A stretch of DNA of 64,000 nt from Liopterus haemorrhoidalis (lineage: Eukaryota; Arthropoda; Insecta; Coleoptera; Dytiscidae): contig OZ020624.1 in NCBI GenBank assembly GCA_963971575.1, positions 10,564,625 through 10,628,624 on the forward strand, written 5' to 3'. A program made the position numbers and the translations under genes. The notes under the pieces are model-generated. The model worked only from the letters and a program-made list of their open reading frames with translations. It had not been told where the DNA came from and made no database searches. How positions within the stretch are numbered: the stretch's first letter is position 1; each line of letters begins with the position of its first letter. Positions 18,950-29,164 of the stretch are shown piece by piece.

Positions 18950-19043
18950 ATCCCCATTATCAGTTGCGATGTCTGACGCGTGCATCCAAGGTCGCGCGAA
19001 AAGTTTCTAACACGTCCAAGGTCGCACGAACAAGTTCAAACTA
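18950..19043 (+). repeat. Internal terminal-repeat-like box 2
   Basis: TCCCCATTATCAGTTGCGATGTC, GCGTGCATCC, two CCAAGGTCGC words and CAAGTTCAAACT follow the same order as box 1 at 10991-11085. It lies directly upstream of the polymerase TATA box (TATAAAAG, 19069-19076). Confidence 0.85.
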
Positions 19044-19068
19044 GTTTTCTTTATCGACAGGTTTTTGG

Positions 19069-19076
19069 TATAAAAG
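19069..19076 (+). promoter_or_regulatory. TATA box of the DNA polymerase gene
   Basis: TATAAAAG stands 53-60 nt before the first in-frame ATG (19129) of the polymerase, and just after the internal terminal-repeat-like box 2. Confidence 0.65.
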
Positions 19077-19128
19077 CTCCTGCTCAGGGGGGGTTTTGGT
19101 AAAGTATTCTTCGAGAACTGATAAATTC

Positions 19129-22100
19129 ATGATGAGTTCTAACAGTACAGTTTGCAGTATTAGCGATCGGGCTATTATTAACATTCGAAAAGCTTTATCG
19201 CTCATTAGAACTGTTGATGAAGCCGAAAGATGGCGGAAACACATAAACAAAATTATAATAATAGTTCAGAAATGTATCGAGAACCAAATCACGGTGTTCA
19301 GGTGTAAAGATGAGAATTTAGCCAAATTGCAAGGCAATTTAACTATTTTAAAATTTTTCCGCGAGAAGCTGAAGAATATCAAAACGAGTTCGACAAAAAC
19401 CGGAGCGGGACTATCGACACGGAGGAGGAGGAAGCAAAATTTGGTTTGGGAAGACATCAAATCCGTGTTCAATAATCGAATAAAAACCGGTGCCATAATA
19501 AACAAAGGAGGGTTTAAAGATCCGAGAACATTTCTCGAAAAATCCAAAAGGATTTTCACGAATAAAATTAAAGCGAGCCTGAAGAAATCGATTTTAAAAG
19601 TGAACGTGATATTTAGTGGGGAATTTGTGTTACCATCAACCGGTAGGATAGAAATAAAAACATTTAACACGAGCAATAAAATTATCGATAACGCCACCGA
19701 TATCAACGTGTGGTATAATGAAAACGTGAAAGAAAATATATTGCGTGATCTGGAGGAGTTCCAGGAACGTGACTCCGGATGGTCGTTGTATGAGATAATG
19801 CATTTAAACGTGAACATAAACAATTATTCACCCATCACCATACGTGGATATATTGATTTACCGGGTGATGTGAAGACGAAACAAGCCGTAATAAATATGA
19901 AGAACCGTGATGAATATTGTTTCTTGTGGGCTGTTATGTCCGCACTGTAGCCGGCAGATAAGAATTCAGATCGTGTGACGTCATACCCACATTTTAGTAC
20001 ATCATTAAATTATGACGGAATTCAGTTCCCGATTCGAATTAAGGACATACCGAAATTTGAAGAGATGAATAAATTATCAATAAACGTGTACACGCTTTTA
20101 AAAGTTGGTAAGAATAAACATGAAGTCGCCCCCGTTAAATTGAGTAAAAAAACTGACGTGAAAACCATACATCTTTTAATGATGTACTCTAATGTGGAAG
20201 ATGAAGAAGAAGAAGAAGAAGAAAAAATGGAAGAGGGGGATATCGTCGAGAATATTAGAGCACCGCAAAATTACCACTTCATGTGGATTAAGAATTTATC
20301 AAGATTACTCTCCGCACAGATTTCCAAATCACGCCATAAAGCATATCTGTGCGATAGATGTTTGAATCACTTCATAACCGAGACTTCGCTGCAAAAACAT
20401 TTATTAAATTGTCGTGTCACGAATCCGTGCACGCGAATTGAACTGCCCGACGAGACGCATAAAATTTTAAAATTTAAAAATTTCAGCAATAAAGAGAAAG
20501 TACCTTTCGTTTTGTACACATCGAGGCCATTCTCGAAAAAATTGATGACAAAAGTGGGAAAAATACAATTAACACGCATAAACATATTCCGTCGAGCGTG
20601 GGATATTACATGAAGTGTTCTTATGATGGTTCGTTATCCGGTTACCGATTTAATCGCGGTAAAGATTGCATAAATTGGTTCACGGATTAACTTAGTAACA
20701 TCGCCACGCAAGTTGATGAAATAATGCGCAACGCTTTGCCGATGAAACTGACACGCGAGGAACAAAACCGGTTCATGAACGCTACAATTTGTCATATATG
20801 CCACCAAAATTTTCACGCGAACGACGTCAGGGTCAGGGACCATGACCACCTGACCTCTAATTACCGTGGCGCAGCACATCAATCATGCAACCTGCAGTAT
20901 CACGCCAGTCACACGATACCTGTAGTTTTCCATAACTTGTCCGGGTACGATGCACATCACATCATTAAAAATATACCTAAAGGGATACCGGGATCTGTTT
21001 CATTACTACCGATAAATAAAGAACGGTACATATCCTTCACTAAATCCGTGTTGAATACAAAAGTGAAATTCAGATTTATCGATTCGTTTCGTTTTATGGC
21101 GAGCAGTCTTGATAAATTATCATCCTATCTGAAAGATCCGGAGATGCCGATCACCAGATCCCATTGCGCATCCGCAACCGAGTTCAAATTATTAACGAGA
21201 AAAGGTGTGTTCCCGTACGAGTACATCGATTCGTGGGAAAATCTTGATGAGGTACAATTACCCCCGCAAACCGCATTCTTCAGTTCCCTCCGAAATGAAA
21301 GTATAAGTGAAGAAGACTATTCGCACGCTCGAGAAGTTTGGAATACGTTCAACGTGCGGACATTGGGTGACTACAACGACCTCTACTTGAAGACGGATGT
21401 GTTATTATTAGCGGATGTCTTTGAGGCTTTTCGGGGTACCTGTTTACAAACGTACCGATTGGATGCTTTACATTATTACACGGCACCCGGTCTTTCTTTC
21501 GACGCGATGTTAAAGTGTACCGAAATTGAGCTCGAGTTATTGACCGACGTTGATAAAGTTTTGTTTTTGGAAAAAGGGATCCGAGGCGGTGTGTCACAGT
21601 GTTCGAACAGATATGGGGAAGCCAATAATAAATATATGGGTGAATATTACAATCCCGACGAACCCGAATCTCACCTGATGTATTTCGATGTTAACAATTT
21701 GTACGGTGCGGCTATGGGGATGAATTTACCATTTGCGCAATTTGAGTGGGTGGCGGAAATGGACTTTTATAAAATCGATTTATTAAATTTATCTGGTGAA
21801 GCCGATACCGGTTATATTTTCGAGGTGGATCTAGAATACCCCGTAGAATTGCATAGAATGCATAAAGATCTACCTTTATGCCCTGAACATTTTACACCCC
21901 CCACCTCAAAGACTGCAAAATTAATTCCGAATTTATATGATAAAAAAAAATATGTTATACACTATCAAAATTTACAACAATGTGTACAATTCGGAATGAA
22001 AATAATGAAAATACACCGCGTGCTCAAATTTCAACAAAGTCCCTGGTTAAAGAAATATATAGATTTAAACACATCGTTGAGAAAAGTAGCCAAAAATGAA

Positions 22101-22903
22101 TTCGAAAATTTTTTTTTTAAGTTGATGAACAATTCCGTGTTCGGGAAGACGATGGAGAACGTTCGTAAACATTCAAATGTGAAATTAGTTACAAAATGGG
22201 GGGGGGGCGTTACGGAGCCAAATCATACATATCACAACCTAATTTTCACAGCTGCACCATACTTGATGAAGACATTATACTGATTGAAATGAATAAAAAT
22301 ATGGTGATATTCAATAAACCTATTTATGTCGGGTTCTCAATACTCGATCTTTCCAAAACTTTCATTTATGATTTCCATTACAACTATGTTAAAGCAACGG
22401 TCGGTGATAATGCGAAATTACTTTACACAGATACAGATAGCCTCATATATAATTTTTTAAATTTTGATGTTTACCAAATGATAAAACGTGATATAAGTAA
22501 ATTCGACACATCAGATTATCCCAAGGATAACGTATTCGGCATGCCTCAGGTTAACAAAAAAATAGGTTTGATGAAGGACGAGTGCGCCGGTCAGATTATG
22601 ACAGATTTTATAGGATTACGATCAAAAATGTACAGTTACAAGGTGTTGAATGCGAAAACGGGTAAACAGGCGAAGGGTATCACGCAAGCCGCTTTAAAAA
22701 CTATAAACTTTGAAGATTATTACGATTGTTTATTTCAAAACATTACACTTATCAGAGAACAAAGCATTATAAAATCTATACGGCACGATGTATACACAAT
22801 TAAACAAAAAAAACTTGCGCTTAGTCCACATGATGACAAAAGGGTTGTAAATTATTTATACACCGACACGATACCGTGGGGTTATAAGGATAGGATTAAG
22901 TAG
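19129..22903 (+). pseudogene. POLB: Protein-primed family B DNA polymerase, multiply broken
   Basis: The first ATG after the TATA box is 19129. An N-terminal region of unclear role precedes the exonuclease domain. Motifs seen are [15 protein letters not shown] and [15 protein letters not shown] (exonuclease), [11 protein letters not shown] (motif A), [13 protein letters not shown] (motif B) and YTDTDSLIY (motif C). A CHICHQNF...[18 protein letters not shown] segment (about 20785-20905) resembles an endonuclease VII-type HNH finger inserted before the exonuclease. Breaks are TAG at 19948-19950, a frame change near 20550-20585, TAA near 20688, and a frame change at the G-tract 22199-22208. The enzyme replicates the linear genome by protein priming, and this copy cannot make it. 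Confidence 0.93.
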
Positions 22904-22960
22904 GAATAATATAAGTATTAGATAAATTTTCAACTTATGTGTTTTTAAAATACAATGTTA

Positions 22961-23042
22961 TACTCTGTGTTTTAAATAAAGATAATGTAATTTAATCTCA
23001 TGTTGTTTTATTTTTAGAATTCCCGACTCCCAGTTAATTAAT
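22961..23042 (+). repeat. 3'-end module, copy 2, with AATAAA
   Basis: Second copy of the 18842-18924 module, 58 nt after the polymerase stop. The rest of the 22904-23267 gap is AT-rich apart from a G-rich patch at 23152-23176, and no gene was seen in it. Confidence 0.92.
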
Positions 23043-23267
23043 TACAGTTAATTGTTTTAAAAACAAAAGTTGGTCATTCATCATGTCAATATATATTTGA
23101 ATTATAGTTGATTTATTAGTTAATATTAATAATAATTAAATTTTTTTTATGGAGGGGGCGGTGATGCTGGGGGGGAATAGATGTGTTGAACCTGATCATT
23201 TCTGTAAAAATAGAATATAAAAAATAATTTAAAACCCTCAAAAAAGGTTAAAACAATAATTTAATAC

Positions 23268-23805
23268 TCACTCAGTGTTCACACAACGGGGGCATACGTC
23301 TGTGGGGATTGCCAACACCAAGGAATCCCCACAAACATCACAACGGTAGTCGGCCGCAGTAGCTGTTACTTCATCTGTTGGAAATAATATATTTTTTATA
23401 TATAATTATTTATAACTTCATATATTGCTTTTTTTCTTACGCGTCACAGGGTTCACCGTCATATGCCGGTTGTACGTCATAGCGACGTAGCCGACCTCCT
23501 CTTCTAAAAACCGATCAATACATAGCGCGCAAACTCGGCGGTAAGTTCCAACGTCAACGCAATTCACCTCTTTGTACGCGTACAAAAAACATACGCTTTT
23601 GCTGGAACTATCCAACCGAATTATGCTGCTATGCTGCAATACCATAGTATTGCCGGTGATTGTCCGAGTCCAACTCTAAACCCTCATCGTCAATTTCAAC
23701 AATGTCTTCTTCTGCCTCACTTCCACTCCTCCAACTATCACTATCACTATCACTATCACTAATACTGATCACGTCACCGTTTTCTTCGACTTCGACATTA
23801 TTCAT
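23268..23805 (-). CDS. Right-end Polinton gene: acidic/zinc-ribbon protein, spliced, start uncertain
   Basis: On the minus strand, 23805-23629 encodes an acidic peptide (MNNVEVEENG, then a Ser/Asp repeat, then EAEEDIVEIDDEG) that stops at the repeated word GCAGCATA. An overlapping frame begins at the ATG at 23645 and contains RRVCALCIDRF and a basic NPVTRKK end. A donor CGC|GTAAG (23441/23440) and an acceptor CAACAG (to 23375) remove a 66-bp intron. The last exon, 23374-23268, encodes YRCDVCGDS and VCPRCVNTE, a C-x2-C...C-x2-C zinc ribbon. Whether the acidic part belongs to the same protein through a second intron or a lesion is unclear. It may be a regulator; no family is recognised. Confidence 0.6.
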
Positions 23806-23970
23806 CTTCGTAATATATTAAAATGATTTGATTGTGAATTCATCTGGTATATATATTATTTTATTATCAACATCCGGTTTATATCATATTTTTATTAAAT
23901 TATAATTAGTTGAGAACTGATAACTTAATTATGTAAACATGTCATGTTTACGCCAAATTTTTGTGTCCGG

Positions 23971-24373
23971 GTACAAAAATCAAATTTTTATGGACGTAAA
24001 TAAACCTTATCAATACCCGTTCGTAAACATGTTTACACCGATCGAAAAACATATTGCGTCAGCAAAAATTGTCATGACCCGGTTTTGACCTCGAACAGAA
24101 AAACATATTGCGTCAGCAAAAATTGCGATGACCCGGTTTTGACCCCGAACAAGTTTGAACTCGTTCGCTGCACGCGCCGGACGCCGCGACCGATAAGGAC
24201 CCTGTTTTTTGACCTCGAGTCTCGCGGTGATCGGACGAGCGAGGCCGAGGGGTGGCGGGGGGGGAGGGGCGGGGGTACGCACAGCGATGGTCGCGTACGA
24301 TTGCGAAATGTGAATTTGTGCAAATTTCAGGGTTTCGTGGGTAATGAGCCCGTACCTGCTCTGTTATACTACT
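23971..24373 (-). repeat. Polinton right terminal inverted repeat
   Basis: 403 bp matching the reverse complement of 6394-6799, with the same two tandem 54-bp units and G-rich tract (24247-24275). Open frames inside it are mirror shadows of those in the left copy. Confidence 0.95.
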
Positions 24374-25058
24374 AAAGTACATATATTACCATCATATACA
24401 TTAGTAAAAAATCAGCGGCATATAAGTTACATTGGAGTACAAATATACAATAAAATTCCTTCCAGCTTAAAGCCTGGAACAGAATGCACAGCGCGCTACG
24501 CGGTCAGCGCGCCGTCATTTGCGACGGCGTTGCTGAGAACGCCGTTGAATTTTCGCTTGCCCACAATGCAATCATTTTTAACGCCGTCAAGTGTCACGTG
24601 ACAACCTATATCTGTGTTTATACTTTCTTTTATTAAAAGTATAATGGATGATGAAGACTTGTGTGTGATGTTATTTATGTTGTATGCAAGTTATTTATAC
24701 ATACAAACACTTTACCATTCAGTAAAAGCTGAGGTTAAATGTTCTGCGTCAACGTTCAACGGCGTCAAAAGTTGGAAGTTGACGAACATTCAGTATCAAC
24801 GGCGTTTAACGCCGCTAGGACGTTCCACATTCTGTGCACTTGCGTACGACAGCTTGGTTTTAACTTTCTTCTGACGGATAGCGCCGTACGAACGCCGTCA
24901 ACGCGCCGTAGAACTCGTTGCATTGTGTTCCCCACTTTAGAAGTATTAGTAACAGTAATTCATTCAACAAAAAAATAAAACAATACATCTCAGATAACAT
25001 ATCTGAACTGAAATCAACTCTATTTGAGATAGTTAGAAACAATAATTGTTTAAGGTAG
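24374..25058 (+). pseudogene. LINE ORF2 C-terminus, interrupted by a MITE
   Basis: Directly after the Polinton the LINE resumes with HILPSYTLVKNQRHISYIGVQIYNKIPSSL. It continues beyond the MITE with NSFNKKIKQYISDNISELK and a stop at 25056-25058. Such a tail (IGxxIYNKIPxxIK...FKKxLKxYL) ends many CR1/Jockey-type reverse transcriptases. About 300 nt of 3' untranslated sequence and a (TTGAA)n tail follow. A small frame change occurs near the MITE. Confidence 0.75.
24470..24936. mobile_element. MITE, probably PIF/Harbinger type
   Basis: A 467-bp non-coding insertion in the LINE C-terminus has ends resembling each other in inverse orientation (GGAACAGAATGC at 24476 and GCATTGTGTTCC ending 24931). 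It is flanked by TTA on both sides (24467-24469 and 24937-24939), the 3-bp duplication used by PIF/Harbinger transposases. The inside is rich in CGCCGT/ACGGCG words, giving many short hairpins. No coding capacity is seen. Confidence 0.65.
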
Positions 25059-25390
25059 TATTTAATAATTATTCATACGTAAAATCCATTTTAACTGTAC
25101 CGCTCAATAGATTTATGGTGTTTCGAGAAGAGTTATAAGTCTGGCGAGGAGATCACAAACTTCTTGATTAGTTCTTCGACAGAGTTTACATTCTGCTTAA
25201 TTTTGTACCTAAGTGTGTATTCAAGTGCAATTATGTAAAATTTGAATTTATAATATATAAATATATATGTGAAAAAAAAAAATACAAAATCATATTCTAT
25301 TTAAATCAAGCTACAAATAAATTGCAATAATATTATTTGTAAAACTGTAACTTATGATTGAATAAATTGAATTAAATTGAATTGAATTGA

Positions 25391-26460
25391 ATAATCGACA
25401 AAGAATCTCCAAGAACCATCCTTCTTTTTGACTAATACCACCGGGGAATTCCATGGACTGAAGGAAGGACGAATAATGTTGTCCGCTAGCATCTCAGAGA
25501 CTTGCTGTTGAATTATTTCTCTCTCCCTATGAGATACCCGGTATGGACGCTGGTGTACTGGTTCTGCATTTTTCGTATCTATGACATGCTCGGTTATGTT
25601 TGTAAGACCAATCTGTTTAGAATTAAATGCAAAAATATCTTGATATTTTTGTAATAGCTGGTACAAGTTTTCCTTTTGTTCTCTGGATAAATCTGGATTT
25701 ATGTTGGGCTTAAAATTCTCAAAATTTTCAATGCAATCTAACAAAAAGATAATCTTACCCTGACTGATGTATCTTAATGTTCTGCCTTTGAAAATCTTCG
25801 CTGCCTGTCTTCCAATATTTTTAATTTTAAATGCACATGATCCCTTCGTATGGTCCACAATTTCTAGCTTTTTCCTCATCAAAAAATTGCTATTTAATGT
25901 AAATCTAGCTTTTAAAAATTCTGTTGGAATCTTTACAGGACAAATTCGCTCTCCATTCGGCTCTACTGTTATATTTTCTGTACATTTAATTTTGAATTTT
26001 GTACCTGCGTCGGAAGTACAAGATTCAGTTTTTGGCAGTTCTTCCCACGTGGATCCGTGGCTTTTACGTTCTTCCGTAATTTCGATTTTCAAATTCCGGA
26101 ATGGAATTATCTGCTCTCTCTCGTTATTTTTTAAACTTATCACTTCATCCTCGAAGTTTATGTCTGATTGTCTATTAAAAATTTTGTGCCCAATAGTACT
26201 GGTACTGGGATGTTCTGGACGACTAGAAATTTTACATTATAATTTATGGTATTATTAAATGTTATTCTCACCCATGTTTTTCCTAATACTGGTATGAGAT
26301 GTCCTCCTGCTGCTTTAAGGGCCTCTGTCCGGGCCTAACTGAGCGGTTCCTTGACAAATCTTCTCTCTAGTACATTGTCAGTCGCTCCAGTATCTACGAC
26401 AAAAATTACCTCTTATTGTTCTAGTTGTCCGCCTACCTGTTGATAATGCCCCACGGAAGA
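25391..26460 (-). pseudogene. Gypsy pol: aspartic protease and start of reverse transcriptase
   Basis: From about 26460 downward the minus strand encodes VVDTGATDNVL (retropepsin active site) and ILVPVLG-like GHLIPVLGKTW. After a stop and frame change it continues in a 263-codon frame with DKLEQKENLYQLLQKYQDIFAF-like text, EHVIDTKNAEPVHQRPYRVSHRER, FSPWNSPVVLVKKKDGSWRFFVDY. That is the protease-to-reverse-transcriptase linker and RT fingers. The gene is cut at FFVDY by the LINE and resumes at 2597. Protease matures Gag-Pol and RT copies the genome. A stop and frame changes make it inactive. Confidence 0.88.
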
Positions 26461-27290
26461 GGTCCTCAGGCCACTATCCCTGAACACAGTTACCTGGCTA
26501 GCTCAAGAGCGGGTCCGTAGAATTCCTCTCTGACTTGAAGAGTCACGACCACTAATTGCCTGAGAGAGAACGTGAATCCCCAAGGTGTTAGAAGAGATAC
26601 AAACAATTCAAGTTAATCATTTATTTCGAAAACAAAATTAAATAAACATCTATAATAACTTTCAAATAGTTTAAAATGGTATAGATATAAAATTTGAATA
26701 AACATTAGTATAATATAGAAGATACTAAGGAGGGGATAGTTCAGAAGTCCAGACGCTTATTTTTGAGGCAATTCCGCGTCTTTGGAATTGGACTTCTGAC
26801 CGGGTGGCTGTCAGGGGTGACAGGGAAAGAGGGGGTGAGGATCGGGGAGAGTGATAAGGAAGTCGTCGGCGTCGGGGCTTGGGCAACTGGTGACCGTTGT
26901 CGGGCTGGCGACGATGACGGCGTGATTGGCCCGAATAGTGCCAACAACTGTCTCTCAGGTGTGATATTGAGTGTTTCAATTTGGGGGAGACTAGATTGGT
27001 TCCTTTTAGCTGCTAGCGTAGTTGGCGGCGTCTCCAGGGCAAAAATCTCGACGTAACGAGCCCTCACGAGGTTATCGACGTCGGGGGCGCCCGGCGGTTC
27101 TTAGGAGGCGGCGACGGCGCTCTTTTCGTTGTTGGTGCTGAGCCAAGACCGATAAGGGGGCCTTGGACAGGCCGAATCCGTATTCTGGGCTTCTTTTTGG
27201 CCGCGGGAGCGGCAGAAATCTTAGTCGGAGGCGGCGGAATCACGTCGTCTATCGTAAGCTCTTCGCTCTTCTTCTTCACTACATATCTCT
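26461..27290 (-). other. Gypsy internal region between gag and protease, Pro-rich frames
   Basis: Minus-strand frames at 26741-27067 and 27064-27279 overlap by a few bases and encode Pro/Ser/Thr-rich, basic peptides (PPPPTKISAAPAAKK, APTPTTSLSLSPI). They lie where nucleocapsid or linker sequence would be expected but show no CCHC knuckle. They may be real gag-like tail sequence broken by frameshifts, or chance GC-rich frames. Confidence 0.3.
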
Positions 27291-28153
27291 ATCAGTTCTT
27301 GTAGAGTCCAAGTTTCGAGGTAGATGTAGTATTACTCTTTCCCGGTACCGTGGTAACATACCCAAATATATGAGATCCATTCGCTCTTCCTCGCTCATAT
27401 TCAAGTCTACCTCATCACACATCCTTAAAACCGAAAAATAATAAGACTTTAAATCCTCGTTGTGTCTCTGAACTCTCTCTCTCGGAGGGCTCGTTTGATG
27501 TCCATACGGTAGCTCCGTGGGAAGAAAGCTTTTTTGAACGCATCTACTACATCCGACCAGTTAGAAGTGGGGTTCTGACTAGCGAATGCCTCCTACCAGG
27601 TTGCTGCTCCTCCTTTTAGCTGACCTCGAAAGTGTAAAAGGCTCTTCCTATTATCCCAGTTGTTTGCTCGGGCCGCATTCTTGTAACTGGTGAGAAATTC
27701 CCTAGCTGTGCAATCGATCTGATGTTCTGGGTCGAACGTGTCTGGTTTTACGTATGTTGGATTTACAGGTTTACCTGGTTTTTCTCCTATACTAGCAATT
27801 GTATCATCTCTTGATCTATTATTGAAGAGATCTCCTGTCTCAGCTTGGTCCTCGTAATCCGACATGTTGTTCTCAGCTATGGACCTGGATGATGGAGCCC
27901 TCCTTGATTTGTTGGCTTCTATCACGGTTTCGAATGCGTTAATATCTGACTCTGAGTGAGATTCTCCAATGGTAGGATCAATTTGTACCCCGCGAGGTTT
28001 TATCGGTCTAATTGGACTCTGTGATGGACTCCTGGGAGTGAGCGTGCTATTCTGAAAAGCTTCACGATCAAGTGCAGCTGTGAAATTAGTACCTACGGCC
28101 GGTGATATCGCTGTGCTCTTTTGTATTCTCGTTGACCTTCTCGGTGCGGACAT
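27291..28153 (-). pseudogene. Gypsy gag (retrotransposon gag domain), frameshifted
   Basis: The ATG at 28153 opens a 186-codon frame with a Ser/Pro-rich start and the capsid-domain start DCTAREFLTSYKNAARANNW and LLHFRGQLKGGAATW. After a frame change near 27593 the neighbouring frames carry NPTSNWSDVVDAFKKAF, RHNEDLKSYYFSVLRMCDEVDL and MLPRYRERVI, the rest of the retrotransposon gag domain. Gag assembles the particle that packages element RNA. The order gag, protease, RT along the minus strand agrees with one gypsy element. Confidence 0.8.
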
Positions 28154-28207
28154 GCTAGATCACCATATCTTCCTTATTCTAATCCCTATGACTAGCCTTG
28201 GTTCCTG

Positions 28208-28581
28208 GTAGAAGACGCAGCGCGACGCCTCCACGATTTATCCTGAATCCTCGAGGTCCAAGCGACACGGCGTCTCCACCACCTTTCAACATAACAAATT
28301 TATTAAACATTTATCAAATGTATAATATAATGTTTGAATCGGTCCATGGAGTTAGGGAAGTCTTCGGTCCACCCCGTGTTGGCCAGGATCGGCTTGGACT
28401 TATCTCCGAGGCGGAGACAACCCATCCAGGACTCGAGGAGCCTGGAGAAGTCTTCTCCCACTCACATGGTGACTACTTGCTTGGTTCACCCTCGGTATAA
28501 GTATCTGGCGTCAGTGTCTTGGTCGTCACCGTGTGGACTAATACGTGCAGCGGAGTTGGCTATGTTCCATATTCTGTGACA
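28208..28581 (-). repeat. Probable 5' LTR of the minus-strand gypsy element
   Basis: Reading the minus strand, a TGTCACAGAATATGG start (28581) precedes gag, and a TATA-like CTTATACC occurs inside. A CCA end at about 28208 lies 54 nt before the gag ATG. The second LTR is not in the window, so neither boundary can be confirmed by comparison. Confidence 0.35.
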
Positions 28582-28980
28582 TCCAGCCTTTTTGTAACGA
28601 AAGTTAACTCAGTTCCAAAATTCATTCGTCATGAAAAATACACTCATCCCTCGATTTACAAGGTACTCGGTTAACACGGTTTCGCTTTTACACGGTTTGA
28701 AGTATGAAAAAAAATAGAAATTGCAACATTGTAACTTACAACGCATAAATGAAACTAAAGCGCAGCAAATACACCTCGCGCAGAAGAAACACGTACAGGG
28801 TAGCCACGCCCCGTAACGAACGTATACTAACGCACTGACAATCAGTATGAGTTTAGAAGTCGAATAAGTGCGTTCGGAAGCATTAATATTGCGTTTTTTG
28901 TTATTGTAGATATTAGGTTAAGGACAAGGTAAATACATTTGTATTATTTTATCATTTATGTATCATTTTAAGCCTAAAAA
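28582..28980 (+). mobile_element. Tigger/mariner-type transposon 5' end
   Basis: After a TA, the sequence CACTCATCCCTCGATTTACA followed by GGTTAACACGGTTTCGCTTTTACACGG at 28637-28695 has the character of a Tigger terminal region. The matching coding part (CENP-B-type DNA-binding domain) appears after the Penelope insertion at 35498-35907. The 11-bp duplication ATTAATTTTAA (29090-29100 and 35497-35507) shows that both sides were one molecule. The 3' terminal repeat of the Tigger is not seen. Confidence 0.6.
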
Positions 28981-29164
28981 TGTGTTTTTTGATGTTCAAG
29001 TTCAACGCATAGCAGTGCCCTCTGCTTTGTAGCATTCTTATGACGCACTTAATGCAAATTTTTATTGTTCTTTTTTTATATTATACGCTATTAATTTTAA
29101 TAGCGTATATACATCTCCACAGACATACCATCTCCACATCGATTCATCCTACGGAACCATCAAC

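Larger units (their letters stand above)
6394..24373. mobile_element. Maverick/Polinton virus-like DNA transposon, end to end
   Basis: The element starts AGTAGTATAACAGAGC and ends with its reverse complement. AAAGTA flanks it on both sides (6388-6393 and 24374-24379), the 6-bp duplication typical of Polintons. Joining the outside sequence restores an uninterrupted LINE. It encodes integrase, packaging ATPase, adenain-like protease, both capsid proteins and a protein-primed DNA polymerase, the Polinton/adintovirus core. Gene blocks alternate: plus 6902-8602, minus 8766-14083, plus 14153-22903, minus 23268-23805. The terminal repeats differ by roughly ten substitutions plus small indels over about 400 bp, so the insertion is fairly young. 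Several frames are nevertheless broken. Confidence 0.97.
2598..25390 (+). mobile_element. LINE (non-LTR retrotransposon), carrying nested Polinton and MITE
   Basis: Bounded by the 5-bp duplication ATAAT, this insertion begins with a LINE 5' region and ends in a (TTGAA)n-type tail at 25355-25390, just after a 3' untranslated region. Its own parts are ORF1 (2691-2958), endonuclease (5097-6038), the start of reverse transcriptase (6130-6393) and the ORF2 C-terminus (24374-24469 and 24937-25058). The bulk of reverse transcriptase was already deleted before the Polinton arrived, because the sequence joined across the Polinton goes straight from FDTVSHSKLL to the C-terminal segment. About 2 kb of other repeat separates ORF1 from the endonuclease. 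Confidence 0.8.
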
